Assembly (NCBI RefSeq): GCF_016839145.1
Contig: NZ_CP069303.1
Span: forward strand, 2,852,001-2,916,000
Reading direction: 5' to 3'
Origin: Shinella sp. PSBB067
GTDB taxonomy: Bacteria; Pseudomonadota; Alphaproteobacteria; Rhizobiales; Rhizobiaceae
DNA: 64,000 nt
Of the stretch, positions 1 through 9,638 are shown piece after piece; position 1 is the stretch's first letter; each line of letters starts with the position of its first letter. Under the pieces are notes generated by a model that was given only the letters and a program-made list of their open reading frames with translations, made no database searches and had not been told where the DNA came from. The translations under genes were made by a program, and so were the position numbers.

Positions 1-648
1 CGCCGCCTGCACCGCATGGGCATAGGGCGGCAGGTCGCTGCATTCGAGCAGGATCGACCGCACGTCGGGATTGTCTTCCACGAGGCGCCGCGCCACGTCC
101 GTCACCTCCCGCTCGATCGCGGCGGAATCCAGTGTGCCGCGCTCTTCGAGGATGGCTTGGCGGAACTCCGTCTGCCCTTCCATGCCGGCGATGGCGAGCG
201 GCACATGATCCGCCACGTTGCAGGCGGCGAAGTGGCGCGGGGTCAGCCGCGCTGCATTGGCGGTGATGACGCCCACCCGCCCGCCGCACAGCGCATGCAT
301 GAAGGGGATCTGCATCAGGCTGGAGAGGAAGACGGGAATGTCGACTTCCGCCGCGACCTCCTGCTGGAAATAGGCCATGAAGCCGCAGGCGCCGGTGATC
401 GCCTTGACGCCGCGGTCCTGCAGTTCAACCGCCGCCTCGATGAAGGCCTCCTTCAGGGCGGGATCGCGCTGGTTCAGCAGGCGGTCGATCGAGGCGCCCC
501 GCACTTCCTGGAACCGCACGGGATAGTCATAGGTGGTGGCGTTGCCGACATTTCCCGGCACGCATGGATAGGCCGCATCGAGGATCAGGATGCCGATCTG
601 CTCGCCGTACCACGACTGCGTCCGGCGCGTGACCGTGTAGACAGTCAT
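1..648 (-). CDS. Aspartate/glutamate racemase family protein (3' end outside window)
   Basis: The 216 visible residues start at an ATG at 648 and run off the left edge, so the C-terminus is missing. The family contains amino acid and hydantoin racemases and maleate isomerases, which use two cysteines as acid/base pair. Both are visible: C88 in a TGACGF motif and C203 in an LLECSDLPPYA motif. The N-terminal stretch with PCVPGNVGNATT is typical of the subfamily annotated only as aspartate/glutamate racemase family. It is the last visible gene of an operon with a polar amino acid ABC importer, 62 bp behind the binding protein, so it probably processes the imported compound. The substrate is unknown. 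Confidence 0.85.
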   Translation of the reverse strand, partial: MTVYTVTRRTQSWYGEQIGILILDAAYPCVPGNVGNATTYDYPVRFQEVRGASIDRLLNQRDPALKEAFIEAAVELQDRGVKAITGACGFMAYFQQEVAAEVDIPVFLSSLMQIPFMHALCGGRVGVITANAARLTPRHFAACNVADHVPLAIAGMEGQTEFRQAILEERGTLDSAAIEREVTDVARRLVEDNPDVRSILLECSDLPPYAHAVQAA

Positions 649-681
649 CGTTGGTGTCTCCGATAATCATTTCAGGAAGGA

Positions 682-702
682 CGGGGGAGCCGGGCTCCCC
701 CG
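682..702 (-). terminator. Intercistronic hairpin between binding protein and racemase genes
   Basis: A perfect 9-bp inverted repeat (CGGGGGAGC / GCTCCCCCG) with a 3-nt loop starts 8 bp after the binding-protein stop codon. On the minus strand it is followed by GTCCTTCC rather than a clean T-run. Such hairpins after the binding-protein gene usually stabilise the upstream mRNA or partly terminate transcription. The racemase would then be expressed less than the binding protein. Confidence 0.6.
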
Positions 703-710
703 CTTCACCG

Positions 711-1550
711 CTATTCGACGAGGCGCGGCGCGCCGGTATCGGCGGCGGTGCCATCGAGGCCGTAGGACTTGAGGATGGTCACGATCGTGCCGTCCGCATG
801 CATCTCGGCAATCGCCGCGTCGAGCGCGACGCCGAGTTCCTTGGCGTTGACCGAATAGGGGAAGGCCGCTTGCGCCGCTTCCTTGGTCGCCTTCACACGC
901 TCGTCGGGCGCGGCGACATTGACCTTGACCTCGCCGAGCGCGCCCTTCTGGGCGGCGACGACGCCGGTCGAGTAGCCGTCGACCGCCACGTCGATGCGGC
1001 CGGAGGAAAGGTCCTGCTGCATGTTGACGGAGTTCGGGTAGAGCTTCAGCGAGCCGCCCAGCATGGCCTTGAGGTCGGCGACCCAGAGATAGCCCTGCAC
1101 CGTGCCGACCTGCTTGCCTTCGAGGTCGGAAACGTTCTTGAAGCCTTCCTTGGAATAGATGCCCATCTGGTCGGTGTAGAGCGGGGCGGAAAGGCTCATG
1201 ACCTTCGCGCGCTCGGCCGTGCGATACCAGTCGCCGGTTGTAATGTCGGCCTGGCCGGACAGGACATACTGGATGGCGGCGGCCGGATCGACCGCGATCG
1301 CCTTGACCTTCAGGCATTCGCGCTTGGCGAATTCGGCGGCGATGTCGCCGTCGATGCCCTTCATGTTGCCGCTGTCGTCGACAAAGGAATGGGGAACGTA
1401 GGTGGTGACAGCGACCGTCAGCGTGCCCGCCTCGATGGTGGCGAACTGGTGCTTGGGCGTGCACTCCTGGGCGGACGCGATCTGGGCCGACAGCGCCAGG
1501 CCGGCGATGCCGGCAAGAAGGAACTGCGTGGTGGTCGTCATTCTCGGCAT
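711..1550 (-). CDS. Polar amino acid ABC transporter substrate-binding protein
   Basis: A 279-residue periplasmic solute-binding protein of the SBP_bac_3 (cluster F) family. The first about 27 residues form a Sec signal peptide with hydrophobic core LLAGIAGLALSA and a likely cleavage after ASAQ. The mature part begins like the family (GTLTVAVTTYVPHSFVDD) and keeps the characteristic GIDGDIAAEFAKR segment. The ATG at 1550 has AAGGA seven bases upstream. The gene follows two permease genes (23-bp gap) and an ATPase in one operon, so it provides specificity for that importer. The ligand is probably a polar amino acid or analogue, but it cannot be identified from sequence. Confidence 0.9.
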   Translation of the reverse strand: MPRMTTTTQFLLAGIAGLALSAQIASAQECTPKHQFATIEAGTLTVAVTTYVPHSFVDDSGNMKGIDGDIAAEFAKRECLKVKAIAVDPAAAIQYVLSGQADITTGDWYRTAERAKVMSLSAPLYTDQMGIYSKEGFKNVSDLEGKQVGTVQGYLWVADLKAMLGGSLKLYPNSVNMQQDLSSGRIDVAVDGYSTGVVAAQKGALGEVKVNVAAPDERVKATKEAAQAAFPYSVNAKELGVALDAAIAEMHADGTIVTILKSYGLDGTAADTGAPRLVE

Positions 1551-1573
1551 GCAGGTATCCTTTCAGGTTGGTT

Positions 1574-2236
1574 TCAACGTTGGGCGTAGAGGCCGGCGCG
1601 CTTTTCGACGTGATTGACGAGAAGGGCGGCGGGAATGGAAATGACGGCGTAGAGCACGCCCGCGGCAAGCAGGGCGGGGAAGTAGCGGAAGGTGGTCGAG
1701 CCGATCTCGTAGGCCCGGCTCACCAGTTCCGGCAGCGCGATGGTGAAGCAGAGCGAGGTGCCCTGGAAGATCAGGATCGAGAAGCCGAGCAGCGCCGGCA
1801 GCGCCACCCTGAGGCCCTGCGGCAGGAGCACGTAGCGCAGCTCGTCGAACCGGTTGAGGCCGAGCGCCTCGGCCGCCTCGCGCTGGCCGTGGGCGACGGA
1901 TTGCAGGCTCGCGCGGATGATCTCGCTGGTATAGGCGCCGGTGTTCCAGGCGAGCGCGATCACCGCGGCCGAGAAGGAGCCGAGCATGAGCCCCGTCGTC
2001 GGCAGGCCGAAATAGATGAACTGCAGCAGCACCAGCGCCGGCGCGCCGCGGCCGATCTCGACCAGGAAGAGGCTGAGGCCCTTCAATGCACGGCTTTTCG
2101 CCAGGACGCCGAGCGCCAGCAGCAGGCCGAAGGGAATGCCGATCGCGAGGCTCAGCGCCGTCACCTGAAGGCTGATGGAAAGGCCGCCCAGAAGGTCCGG
2201 CAGCCAGGCGGCGATTTCGTCCTGGGTCGGAAACAT
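1574..2236 (-). CDS. Amino acid ABC transporter permease (HisM/GlnP family), second copy
   Basis: A 220-residue inner-membrane permease with about five membrane segments. The EAA loop typical of binding-protein-dependent permeases is seen around HGQREAAEALGLNRFDELRYVLLPQ. I chose the ATG at 2236 because it overlaps the upstream permease stop by one base (TGATG) and gives the usual family length. A longer frame upstream runs inside the preceding gene and lacks a membrane pattern. It should pair with the upstream permease to form the heterodimeric channel. Confidence 0.9.
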   Translation of the reverse strand: MFPTQDEIAAWLPDLLGGLSISLQVTALSLAIGIPFGLLLALGVLAKSRALKGLSLFLVEIGRGAPALVLLQFIYFGLPTTGLMLGSFSAAVIALAWNTGAYTSEIIRASLQSVAHGQREAAEALGLNRFDELRYVLLPQGLRVALPALLGFSILIFQGTSLCFTIALPELVSRAYEIGSTTFRYFPALLAAGVLYAVISIPAALLVNHVEKRAGLYAQR

Positions 2237-2880
2237 CAGCGCGCCACCTTTGCCCGGAGATAGCCGTCGGCAACGCGCGAGAGCCAGGCGATCGGCAGGC
2301 TCAGGAGCACGTAGAACAGCCCGACGAGCGCGAAGACCTCGAGCCCGCGATAGGTGAGCTGCGAGAGCTGGTTGCCCTGGTAGGCGAGTTCCGCCACGCC
2401 GATGGTCGAGGCGACCGCCGTCTCCTTCATGAGGCCGATCAGGTAGCTGGCGGCGGACGGCAGCGCGACGCGGAAGGCCTGCGGCGCGACGATGTCCCTG
2501 ACGGTCGACCAGCGGCCGAGATCGAGCGCGGCGGACGCTTCCCACTGGCCGAAATGGATGGAGGCGAGCGCGCCGCGATAGATCTCCGCCATGTTGGCGG
2601 CCGCGATCAGCCCGAGCCCCATCAGCGCGGCGTTGAAGGGGCTGATCGGCATGAAGCCCATGCCGAGGCCGAAGAAGATGATGAAGAGCCAGAGGATCGG
2701 CGGGATGGCGCGCACGATCTGGATGGCGGCCATGGCGAGGAAGCGCAGCGGCCAGAGCCGGCTCTGGCGGGCGGCCAGCAACGGCACGCCGAGCGCGGCA
2801 CCGATGAGGAACGCGCCGGCGGTCAGCGCCACCGTCCAGACAAGGCCCCTGAGGAGCGGCAGGAGATCGGCCGGGCTCAT
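2236..2880 (-). CDS. Amino acid ABC transporter permease (HisQ family), first copy
   Basis: A 214-residue membrane protein of the polar amino acid ABC permease family, with hydrophobic segments near residues 13-35, 50-75, 84-100 and 180-200. The EAA-type cytoplasmic loop ([24 protein letters not shown]) contacts the ATPase. It overlaps the ATPase gene by 4 bp (ATGA) and the second permease by 1 bp, so the three are translationally coupled. The order ATPase-permease-permease-binding protein is standard for this importer class. Confidence 0.9.
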   Translation of the reverse strand: MSPADLLPLLRGLVWTVALTAGAFLIGAALGVPLLAARQSRLWPLRFLAMAAIQIVRAIPPILWLFIIFFGLGMGFMPISPFNAALMGLGLIAAANMAEIYRGALASIHFGQWEASAALDLGRWSTVRDIVAPQAFRVALPSAASYLIGLMKETAVASTIGVAELAYQGNQLSQLTYRGLEVFALVGLFYVLLSLPIAWLSRVADGYLRAKVAR

Positions 2881-3641
2881 CGATCGTGCACCGCGCGAAG
2901 GAAGCGCTTCGTGCGCTCCTCTTGCGGATTGCGCATCACGTCCTTGGACGGGCCCTTCTCGACGATATGGCCGTCCGCCATGATCATGACCGTGTCGGAG
3001 ACGTTCTCGGCAAAGCCCATCTCGTGGGTGACGACGATCATCGTCATGCCGCTTTCGGCAAGCTCGCGCATGACCGCGAGCACTTCGAGACCCAGCTCCG
3101 GATCGAGCGCGGAGGTCGGCTCGTCAAAGAGCATGATCTCCGGGTCGAGCGCCAGCGCGCGGGCGATGGCGATGCGCTGCTGCTGGCCGCCGGAGCACCG
3201 CACGGGGAACTGCCACGCCTTGTCCGCAAGACCGACCCGCTTCAGGAGCTGCATGGAGCGCTCGTCGGCCTCCGCGCGGCCGCGGCCGAGCACCCGCTCC
3301 TGCGCCAGGCTGACATTGCGTAGCACCGACATGTGCGGGAAGAGGTTGAAGGACTGGAACACCATGCCTACGCGCCGGCGCAGGCCCGAAAGCTCCGCCC
3401 GCGCCACGGGCCGCGCGGCGTCGATCGTCATGGAGCCGATGGAGATGGTGCCGCCATCCGGCGGCTCGAGATAGTTGATGCAGCGCAGCAGCGTGCTCTT
3501 GCCCGAGCCGCTCGGCCCGATGATCGCCAGCACCTCGCCCGAGCGCACATTAAGGTCGATGCCGTCAAGGACAGTGTGGCTTCCGTAGTGCTTGCTGAGG
3601 GACTTGAGGCGGATGAGCACGTTGTCGGGTGCCGGCATCAT
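2877..3641 (-). CDS. Amino acid ABC transporter ATP-binding protein (GlnQ/HisP family)
   Basis: The ATPase subunit of the polar amino acid importer. From the chosen start it has 254 residues with Walker [11 protein letters not shown]-loop [12 protein letters not shown], signature CSGGQQQR and Walker [13 protein letters not shown] followed by the H-loop VTHEM. The signature begins with C instead of the usual L/S, a mild deviation. The ATG at 3641 fits the family length. An in-frame ATG at 3713 preceded by GGGGG is an alternative and would add 24 residues. It is the first gene of the operon ending in the racemase-family gene. Confidence 0.88.
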   Translation of the reverse strand: MMPAPDNVLIRLKSLSKHYGSHTVLDGIDLNVRSGEVLAIIGPSGSGKSTLLRCINYLEPPDGGTISIGSMTIDAARPVARAELSGLRRRVGMVFQSFNLFPHMSVLRNVSLAQERVLGRGRAEADERSMQLLKRVGLADKAWQFPVRCSGGQQQRIAIARALALDPEIMLFDEPTSALDPELGLEVLAVMRELAESGMTMIVVTHEMGFAENVSDTVMIMADGHIVEKGPSKDVMRNPQEERTKRFLRAVHDR

Positions 3642-4124
3642 CGCGGGTTGCGCCCCGCTCGGGCCGCGGTGCGGCCGGTCAGCGCCCCGGACTGAAAGGC
3701 TGGCGACGTCCATATCATCATGACCCCCATGCGACCGCGGCCCACGCGCCACGCATGCGGGCCCGTCGTCTGCTGAACCGCTTTCTGTAAGCTGGCCGCG
3801 GGTGCTTCCCCGTTCCGGCCTCGTTCCCACTGTTATTTCAAGGAATGTTAACACTCTGCTACGCGCTGGGCAGGGCGAAAAAATTGCCGCCGTGCAAAAC
3901 TTGAAGTTATGCCGCACTCACCGGAAGTGAGCCGGAATGCCGGCCGGCGGAAGACGGGTCGCAAGGAAAACCCGGTCGGTCTCACCTGCCCTGGGCGGGC
4001 CAGCGCGTGTGGATGTGCAACGGGGGCCGGCCAGCGGCCTTCAATCGCAAAGATGCCGCGCCGCGGACAGTTCATGTCCGGGGCGCGGCAAGTGGGGCAT
4101 TCGTGCGCTGTACCAAACTCCCGA
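3642..4124. other. Non-coding region: promoter of amino acid importer operon and end of chemoreceptor gene
   Basis: About 480 bp without a convincing gene. It must hold the minus-strand promoter of the importer operon and the 3' flank of the chemoreceptor gene. The only strong structure is the hairpin at 4054-4090. An AT-richer patch around 3835-3905 is the likeliest promoter area, but I cannot assign -35/-10 boxes with confidence. Confidence 0.5.
4054..4090 (-). terminator. Long hairpin downstream of chemoreceptor gene
   Basis: TGCCGCGCC-G-CGGACA, a GTTCA loop, then TGTCCG-G-GGCGCGGCA: 15 base pairs interrupted by one G-G mismatch. It lies 34 bp after the chemoreceptor stop on the minus strand and is followed there by TCTTTG, a weak T-run. 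It could be a terminator or an mRNA 3'-end stabiliser. Confidence 0.5.
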
Positions 4125-5999
4125 TCAGGCGGCCCTGGAATGGTGCGTTCCGTCTTCCTCGCGCCGCCAGGCGCCCTTGGCGGCGGGCGAGCCCGGTTCG
4201 CGGATCGCGCCACGGCGATTGAGCTTGAAGCGGCCGACCAGCGATGCAAGCAAGCTCGCCTCTTCGGCCAGCGTATGGCTGATGGCCGTCGTCTCCTCGA
4301 CCATCGCAGCATTTTGCTGCGTCATCTCGTCGATGCTGTTGACGGCGGCGCTGATCTGCTGGAGGCCGGCGGACTGTTCCGTGGCCGCCGTCGCAATCGC
4401 GTCCATGTTCTCGTCGATTTCGGCGACGAAGGTGCCGATCCGGTCGAGCGCCTTGCCCGTATCGCCGACCAGTTGCACGCCGGCCGAGACCTCGGATGCC
4501 GAGTTGGCGATCAGCCCCTTGATCTCCTTCGCCGCCTTGGCCGAACGCTGGGCGAGCTCGCGAACCTCCTGCGCGACGACGGCAAAACCCTTGCCGGCAT
4601 CGCCCGCCCTCGCCGCCTCGACACCGGCATTCAGCGCAAGGAGATTGGTCTGGAACGCGATCTCGTCGATCACGCCGATGATCTGGTTGATCTCCGTCGA
4701 GGCCGTCTCGATGCGGTGCATGGCATCGACCGCATCGCGCACCACGTCTCCCGACCGGAGCGCGGACGCCTTGGCTTCCCGAACGAGATCGCGCGTCTCC
4801 TGCGTGCGCTCGGCCGAAGCATTTACGGTGGCTGCCACTTCGACCAGTGCCGCGGAGGTCTCTTCGAGGGCTGCCGCCTGCTGTTCCGTTCGCTTCGCGA
4901 GATTGTCGGCGGCCTGGCGCATCTCCTGTCCGTTCTCCTGCAGCGCATGCGTCTGCTGAAGCACCTCGACCAGTGTCGCCTGGAAGGTCGCGATCGATTC
5001 GTTGAAATCCCGGCGCAGTTGCTCGAAATCACCCGGGAACGGCTCGTCGATCGTCATGCGGATATTGCAATCCGCAAGGCGCGCCAGACCGGCGCCGAGC
5101 TCCCTGACGACGACATCCAGATTGTCGGCATGCGCGGCGCGCAGGCGTTCGGCATGGGCCTTTTCCTCATCGAGAAGACGCCGCTGCTCCTCGATGTCGG
5201 CAAGGCGCATCTGGACGCGCTCGTTCACCGAGTCGCGCAGGGACACCAGCGTGCGCGCCATGGCGCCCACCTCGTCGCGGCGCAGCGTGTCCGGAACGTC
5301 GGCGGCGAAATCTTCCTCGGCGATCCGCCCCATCGCTGCCCTCAGGCGCGAGACCGGCTTGGTGACCGAAAGCACGATCGACAAGGCCGCCGCGAGCATC
5401 AGGCCGGCGCCGACGATGGCGACGCCCAGCCCCAGCCGCGCATGCTGCCAGAACTTGCTCTCGAGATCGTCGACATAGACGCCGTTTCCGATCACCCATC
5501 CCCACGGCTCGAACAGCACCACATGGGAGAGCTTCGCGACAGGTTCGGCAACGCCGGGCTTGGGCCATTGATACGCGACGAAGCCGCTTTTCTCCGCGCG
5601 GGCGACCTTCACGAATTCCACGAAGATCGCAAGCCCGTCCGGGTCTTTCATGCCGGAGAGATCCTGCCCGTCAAGCTCGGGCTTGATCGGATGCATGAGC
5701 ATGACCCGGTCGAGGTCGTTCACCCAGATATAGCCGTTATCCCCGTAGCGGATCGCTTTCAGCTCGGCCAGGGCGGCGCGCTGGGCCTCGGCGCGGGTGA
5801 CCGTGCCGCTCTGTTCGAGAGCGTGCTGGCGCGCCACGATGGACAGCGCCGCGTCGTCGACCGTCTGAAGAAGCGTCTTGCGCTCCTCCGTCAATTGTTC
5901 GCTGCTGGTTTGAAGGCTCAGGAACATGGCTGCGCAAACGACGAACAACGAAAGACCAACCAGGAGATAAAGCCTGGTGGCGATTCCAAGACGGGACAT
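4125..5999 (-). CDS. Methyl-accepting chemotaxis protein with single Cache domain
   Basis: A 624-residue chemoreceptor. It has TM1 at about 8-28, a periplasmic single-Cache (sCache_2) domain at about 35-180 with the hallmark GYIWVND motif (residues 89-95) and HP at 103-104, TM2 at about 188-210, HAMP at about 211-265, and a long coiled coil. The signalling tip is near 445-495 ([21 protein letters not shown]). sCache_2 sensors often bind small carboxylates, but no ligand can be assigned. There is no CheR-tethering pentapeptide at the C-terminus. The ATG at 5999 has GGAG six bases upstream. The gene stands alone, between a hairpin and a non-coding region. Confidence 0.93.
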   Translation of the reverse strand: MSRLGIATRLYLLVGLSLFVVCAAMFLSLQTSSEQLTEERKTLLQTVDDAALSIVARQHALEQSGTVTRAEAQRAALAELKAIRYGDNGYIWVNDLDRVMLMHPIKPELDGQDLSGMKDPDGLAIFVEFVKVARAEKSGFVAYQWPKPGVAEPVAKLSHVVLFEPWGWVIGNGVYVDDLESKFWQHARLGLGVAIVGAGLMLAAALSIVLSVTKPVSRLRAAMGRIAEEDFAADVPDTLRRDEVGAMARTLVSLRDSVNERVQMRLADIEEQRRLLDEEKAHAERLRAAHADNLDVVVRELGAGLARLADCNIRMTIDEPFPGDFEQLRRDFNESIATFQATLVEVLQQTHALQENGQEMRQAADNLAKRTEQQAAALEETSAALVEVAATVNASAERTQETRDLVREAKASALRSGDVVRDAVDAMHRIETASTEINQIIGVIDEIAFQTNLLALNAGVEAARAGDAGKGFAVVAQEVRELAQRSAKAAKEIKGLIANSASEVSAGVQLVGDTGKALDRIGTFVAEIDENMDAIATAATEQSAGLQQISAAVNSIDEMTQQNAAMVEETTAISHTLAEEASLLASLVGRFKLNRRGAIREPGSPAAKGAWRREEDGTHHSRAA

Positions 6000-6304
6000 G
6001 ATCGCTCCAATGGAAGACGCTGAAGGAGGAGAGCATCCGGTTCAACCGGCGCGAACCATCGGCATCATGCCGCGCGCAAACTGCACGGGTTCGCTGCGGA
6101 GGAGGAAAAATGGGGCCTTCCTCGCTCCGACCTCAAAAATAGGATGCACTCGTTTACATCAGGTAAACCGCGCGCGCGGCGGCGCAAGCAAATGATTGGA
6201 AAGGCGGGAAAATTCCGCCAAGCCGGCTCGCCGGACGCCACCGATGCAACCGCCTTCGCGCCGGTCTCCGGCACCGTGGCGCTGACGGCTGGGTCTCTCC
6301 GATG
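6000..6304. promoter_or_regulatory. Chemoreceptor upstream region with small dyads
   Basis: A 305-bp gap holding the minus-strand chemoreceptor promoter and the 3' flank of the HD-GYP gene. It contains a dyad GTTTAC-N5-GTAAAC at 6152-6168 and an AT-rich CAAAAATAGGAT at 6134-6145. The same 12-mer occurs at 10419-10430 upstream of the histidine kinase operon. No gene is supported here. Confidence 0.4.
6203..6219 (-). terminator. Weak stem-loop after the kinase/HD-GYP operon
   Basis: GGCGG...CCGCC with an A/T-rich interior (7 pairs including one G-T) followed on the minus strand by TTTCC. It lies about 85 bp after the HD-GYP stop codon and could be a weak intrinsic terminator. Confidence 0.3.
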
Positions 6305-7417
6305 TCAGATTGCCTCGGCAAGCCAGGAACGGGAAACGGCCTCTGCCGAAGGCGGCGAAACCGTCTCCGAAACACGCGCCGGCTCGTCGATGTTGTCGAG
6401 CATCGCCTTCAGGATGGCGGGGAGCGCCCGCTCGAAGGCCTCCACGCAGGCGGGATCGAACTGGCTGCCCGCCCGCTCCCTTATATGCGCCACCGTCTGC
6501 TCGACGCTCCAGGCGGGCTTGTAGGGACGGGCGGTCGTCAGCGCGTCGAAATTATCCGCGAGGGCGACGATGCGGCCGGAAAGAGGGATGGCTTCACCGG
6601 ACAGGCGGAAGGGATAGCCCTGCCCGTCCCATCGCTCGTGATGGCTTCTGGCGATCTCGGCGGCGAGTTGCAGCAGGCTGGAATTCGATTCACGCAGAAT
6701 GTTGCACCCGGCAATGGTGTGCTCCTGCATCGTGGCGAACTCCTGCTCGGACAGCCTGCCCTTCTTCAGCAGGACCGCATCGGGGATCGCGACCTTGCCG
6801 ATGTCATGCATGGGCGAGGCGAGACGAATGTCGTTGCAAAGCTCTTCGCCAAGACCGTACGACCGGGCGATCGCCTCCGAATAGAGACCGACGCGCTTGA
6901 TGTGCTTGGCCGTTTCCGCATCCTTGTAACTGGCCGCGATCGTCAGCCGGTCGATGATCTCCTCTTCTCGCGAGCGAAGCTCGCGCACGGCCTTCTGAAC
7001 CTCGACGCGCAGCCACTCCGCCTTGTCGGCGAGCTTGTTCTGCGCATCGACGAGAGCGACGAGATTGCGCATCCGCGCCTGGAATTCGAGGGGAGACACC
7101 GGCTTGGTGAGAAAGTCGATCGCACCGGCGTTCAGGGCCGCCATCCGCACCGCTCCGTCCCCGTCGGCCGTGACGAAGACGACGGGCTTGTTGCGGTATT
7201 TCTCGAAGCGCCGCACTTCGGCAAGCAGCTCGACGCCGTTATAGGCGGGCATCTGGAAGTCGATCACCGCTATATCGAAGTCGAGTGCCGGCATCGTCGT
7301 CAGGACATCGACGGGATTCTCGAACAGAACCGGCTCGCAACCGGTGAGCTTTTCCACCAGCTTTCCGAGGAAGATGAGATTTGTCTTGTTGTCGTCTACG
7401 AGAAGAATGCGCATCAT
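6305..7417 (-). CDS. Response regulator with HD-GYP cyclic-di-GMP phosphodiesterase domain
   Basis: A 370-residue RpfG-like protein. The N-terminal receiver has acidic pocket D8/D9, phospho-acceptor D53 and K105. After a helical linker comes an HD-GYP domain with H204-D205 (MHDIGK), HH at 259-260 and GYP at 267-269. HD-GYP proteins hydrolyse cyclic di-GMP, and the motif residues are intact, so activity is likely. I chose the ATG at 7417 for its AGGGA ribosome site. An in-frame ATG at 7438 would overlap the kinase gene by 11 bp. It follows the hybrid kinase by 10 bp and is its probable output partner. Confidence 0.9.
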   Translation of the reverse strand: MMRILLVDDNKTNLIFLGKLVEKLTGCEPVLFENPVDVLTTMPALDFDIAVIDFQMPAYNGVELLAEVRRFEKYRNKPVVFVTADGDGAVRMAALNAGAIDFLTKPVSPLEFQARMRNLVALVDAQNKLADKAEWLRVEVQKAVRELRSREEEIIDRLTIAASYKDAETAKHIKRVGLYSEAIARSYGLGEELCNDIRLASPMHDIGKVAIPDAVLLKKGRLSEQEFATMQEHTIAGCNILRESNSSLLQLAAEIARSHHERWDGQGYPFRLSGEAIPLSGRIVALADNFDALTTARPYKPAWSVEQTVAHIRERAGSQFDPACVEAFERALPAILKAMLDNIDEPARVSETVSPPSAEAVSRSWLAEAI

Positions 7418-7427
7418 GCGTCCCTGT

Positions 7428-9638
7428 TCAAGCGGCATACTGCCGATGATTGTCTCTTACGAGCTTTGTGAGTTGATCGAGGCGGCCGTTCGTCAGGTCG
7501 GCCTTCCTGAACTCCTGTGACACCGTGGCGATTTCCGTCAGGCCCACGCTCGCCGCGGCTCCCTTGAGCGTGTGGAGCAGGCGGTCGATCTTCGTTGCAT
7601 CGCCGCCGGCCAGCGCATCGTGGAGATGGGAAAGAACAGTGGTGGCGTCGTCGAAGAAGCTCTCCAGGAGCTCGGCGAAAGTCTCCTCGCCCAGCGCTTC
7701 CACCATTTCGGCGCGGCGCAGCATGAAGGCGTCGGCATCGACCGTGGGCGCGGCGCCCGGGACGAGCGGCAGGGGGCGATCCACGGTGGTCGCAAGCTTG
7801 CGGCAGCGGCCGATGATCTTGCGGAGCTGCTGCATCGTCACCGGCTTGCTCTGGAAGTCGGTCATGCCCGCCTCCGCGCACAGCCGCCTGTCGTCGTCGG
7901 AAGCGTTGGCGGTCAGTGCGACGATCGGCAGGTCTGCCGGCTTGCCGGGAATGGCGCGCATCCGCCGCGCAGCCTCGATGCCGTCCAGTCGCGGCATCTG
8001 CATGTCCATGAGCACCAGGTCGAACTCTTCCGCTTCGGCGATCTGCACGCCCTCCAGGCCGTCATTCGCAATGGTGACGTGCTGCCCGAGATGGCGCAGG
8101 AAGCCGGCCGCGACCTGCTGGTTGACAAGGTTGTCCTCGACCAGGAGAATCCGGAGCACCGGCAGGGCTTCCTCAACCTTTTCGCCGGAAGCCTCCTCGT
8201 CCATCGCGCGGGAAGCCGGGGCGACCGGCACCTCGAACCAGAAGGTGCTCCCCTCGCCCAGCTTGCTCTGGACGCCGATCTGTCCGCCCATAGCCTCGAC
8301 GATCTGCTTGCAGATGGTCAGGCCGAGGCCGGTTCCGCCATATTCCCTGCCGATCGACGCATCGACCTGGGAGAACGGACGGAAGAGCTTGTCCATGCTG
8401 GACGGATCGATGCCGATGCCGGTGTCCGAGACCTCTCCCTGCAGAACGAGCCTGCCGCCGCTCGACTGTTCCGCGATCCGCAGCGTCACGGTCCCGTCCC
8501 TGGTGAACTTCACCGCATTGCTCAGCAGGTTGAGCATCACCTGCCGCAGCCGTGTCGGATCGGCTTCCACCTTGGGGGCGAGGAAGGTCCCGGGCAGGAT
8601 GAGCTCCACGCGATTGCCGCGTTCGAGCGCCCTGTCGCGGATCATCTCCACCGTCGCTTCGGCGAGGGATTTGAGGTCGACGGGCCGAAGATCGATGTCG
8701 ATCCTGTTATACTCGATCTTGGCGAAGTCGAGAATCTCGTTGATGGTTTCGAGGAGAGCCGCCCCCGAGCGGCGGATGGTCTGTACGCCCGGCTCGACCT
8801 CCGCCGGCAGGGGTGTCAGTTCGAGCAGTTCCGCCGTGCCGAGAATGGCATTGAGCGGCGTGCGGATCTCATGGCCCATGGTGGCCATGAACTGCGACTT
8901 TGCCCGGTTGCCCGCCTCCGCGGCCTGATAGGATTCGACGAGCTTGTTGCTGAGCTCTTCGAGGTCGAGAGCGGCGCGCTTCACCGACCGCAATTGCCGG
9001 CGCAGCGTGACGATGAGGAAAAGGACGCAGCATACCAGAAGAACGATCAGGCCGGCGGTCTTGACCTGCATGTCGAGCACTTCCGCGCGGTTCTCGGTCC
9101 GGGCGATGCTGACCGCGTTGTTGGTGTAAAGCAGCAGATCGTCCGTCTTCTCGACCGTCTGCTCGAGGATCCGGTCGATCCCGGCGAATGCCGTTTGGGA
9201 AACCGGCTTCCTGGCCTCGATCGCATCGAAGGTGTCGACGATACCGAAAACCGCCCGCCTGATCCCGGCGACCTTCTCATCCACGGCCTTGTCCAGCGCA
9301 AACTGGCTTTCGAAGTTCGTCTTCTCGAGGATCGCGATTCGCGAATAGAGGATGTCGTAGCGGGTCGCGAGGTTCCTGAGCGTCGCCTGCGGGAAATCGT
9401 TCTCCATCACGGAGAGATGAAGCGCCTCATGCAGGCGCCGCGCTTCCCGGTCGAGCTGGTAGACCGACCAGAGTGCATTTTCGCGAATCCCGCCCTGGAG
9501 GGTCGTGTATCGATTGGATATGTCCGCAAGCAGGAAGACGAGACCCAGCAGCAGGCCGACCGAAAACAACTGGAGCACAGCCGTGGTCTTGCTTGCCTTG
9601 CGGATCACGTCGCCGCTATGCCGGACCTTGGTTTTCAC
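7428..9638 (-). CDS. Hybrid sensor histidine kinase with receiver and HPt domains
   Basis: A 736-residue membrane sensor. TM1 is at about 22-41, a helical periplasmic region at about 42-192, and TM2 at about 193-213. A short coiled linker without clear HAMP leads to the HisKA box (H256 in GHEIRTPLN), an HATPase with N-box LLSNAVKF and GTGLGL, a receiver with phospho-Asp 545 (LMDMQMP), and a C-terminal HPt with H689 (LHTLKG). The His-Asp-His chain would pass phosphate to a separate receiver, most simply the HD-GYP protein downstream. The GTG start overlaps the stop of the preceding secreted-protein gene (GTGA). Confidence 0.92.
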   Translation of the reverse strand: MKTKVRHSGDVIRKASKTTAVLQLFSVGLLLGLVFLLADISNRYTTLQGGIRENALWSVYQLDREARRLHEALHLSVMENDFPQATLRNLATRYDILYSRIAILEKTNFESQFALDKAVDEKVAGIRRAVFGIVDTFDAIEARKPVSQTAFAGIDRILEQTVEKTDDLLLYTNNAVSIARTENRAEVLDMQVKTAGLIVLLVCCVLFLIVTLRRQLRSVKRAALDLEELSNKLVESYQAAEAGNRAKSQFMATMGHEIRTPLNAILGTAELLELTPLPAEVEPGVQTIRRSGAALLETINEILDFAKIEYNRIDIDLRPVDLKSLAEATVEMIRDRALERGNRVELILPGTFLAPKVEADPTRLRQVMLNLLSNAVKFTRDGTVTLRIAEQSSGGRLVLQGEVSDTGIGIDPSSMDKLFRPFSQVDASIGREYGGTGLGLTICKQIVEAMGGQIGVQSKLGEGSTFWFEVPVAPASRAMDEEASGEKVEEALPVLRILLVEDNLVNQQVAAGFLRHLGQHVTIANDGLEGVQIAEAEEFDLVLMDMQMPRLDGIEAARRMRAIPGKPADLPIVALTANASDDDRRLCAEAGMTDFQSKPVTMQQLRKIIGRCRKLATTVDRPLPLVPGAAPTVDADAFMLRRAEMVEALGEETFAELLESFFDDATTVLSHLHDALAGGDATKIDRLLHTLKGAAASVGLTEIATVSQEFRKADLTNGRLDQLTKLVRDNHRQYAA

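Noticed and set aside
3909..6023. Long open frame on the plus strand opposite the chemoreceptor gene
   Set aside because: High GC at third codon positions opens the antisense frame. The predicted protein is His/Arg/Asp-rich without any domain, while the minus frame encodes a perfect chemoreceptor.
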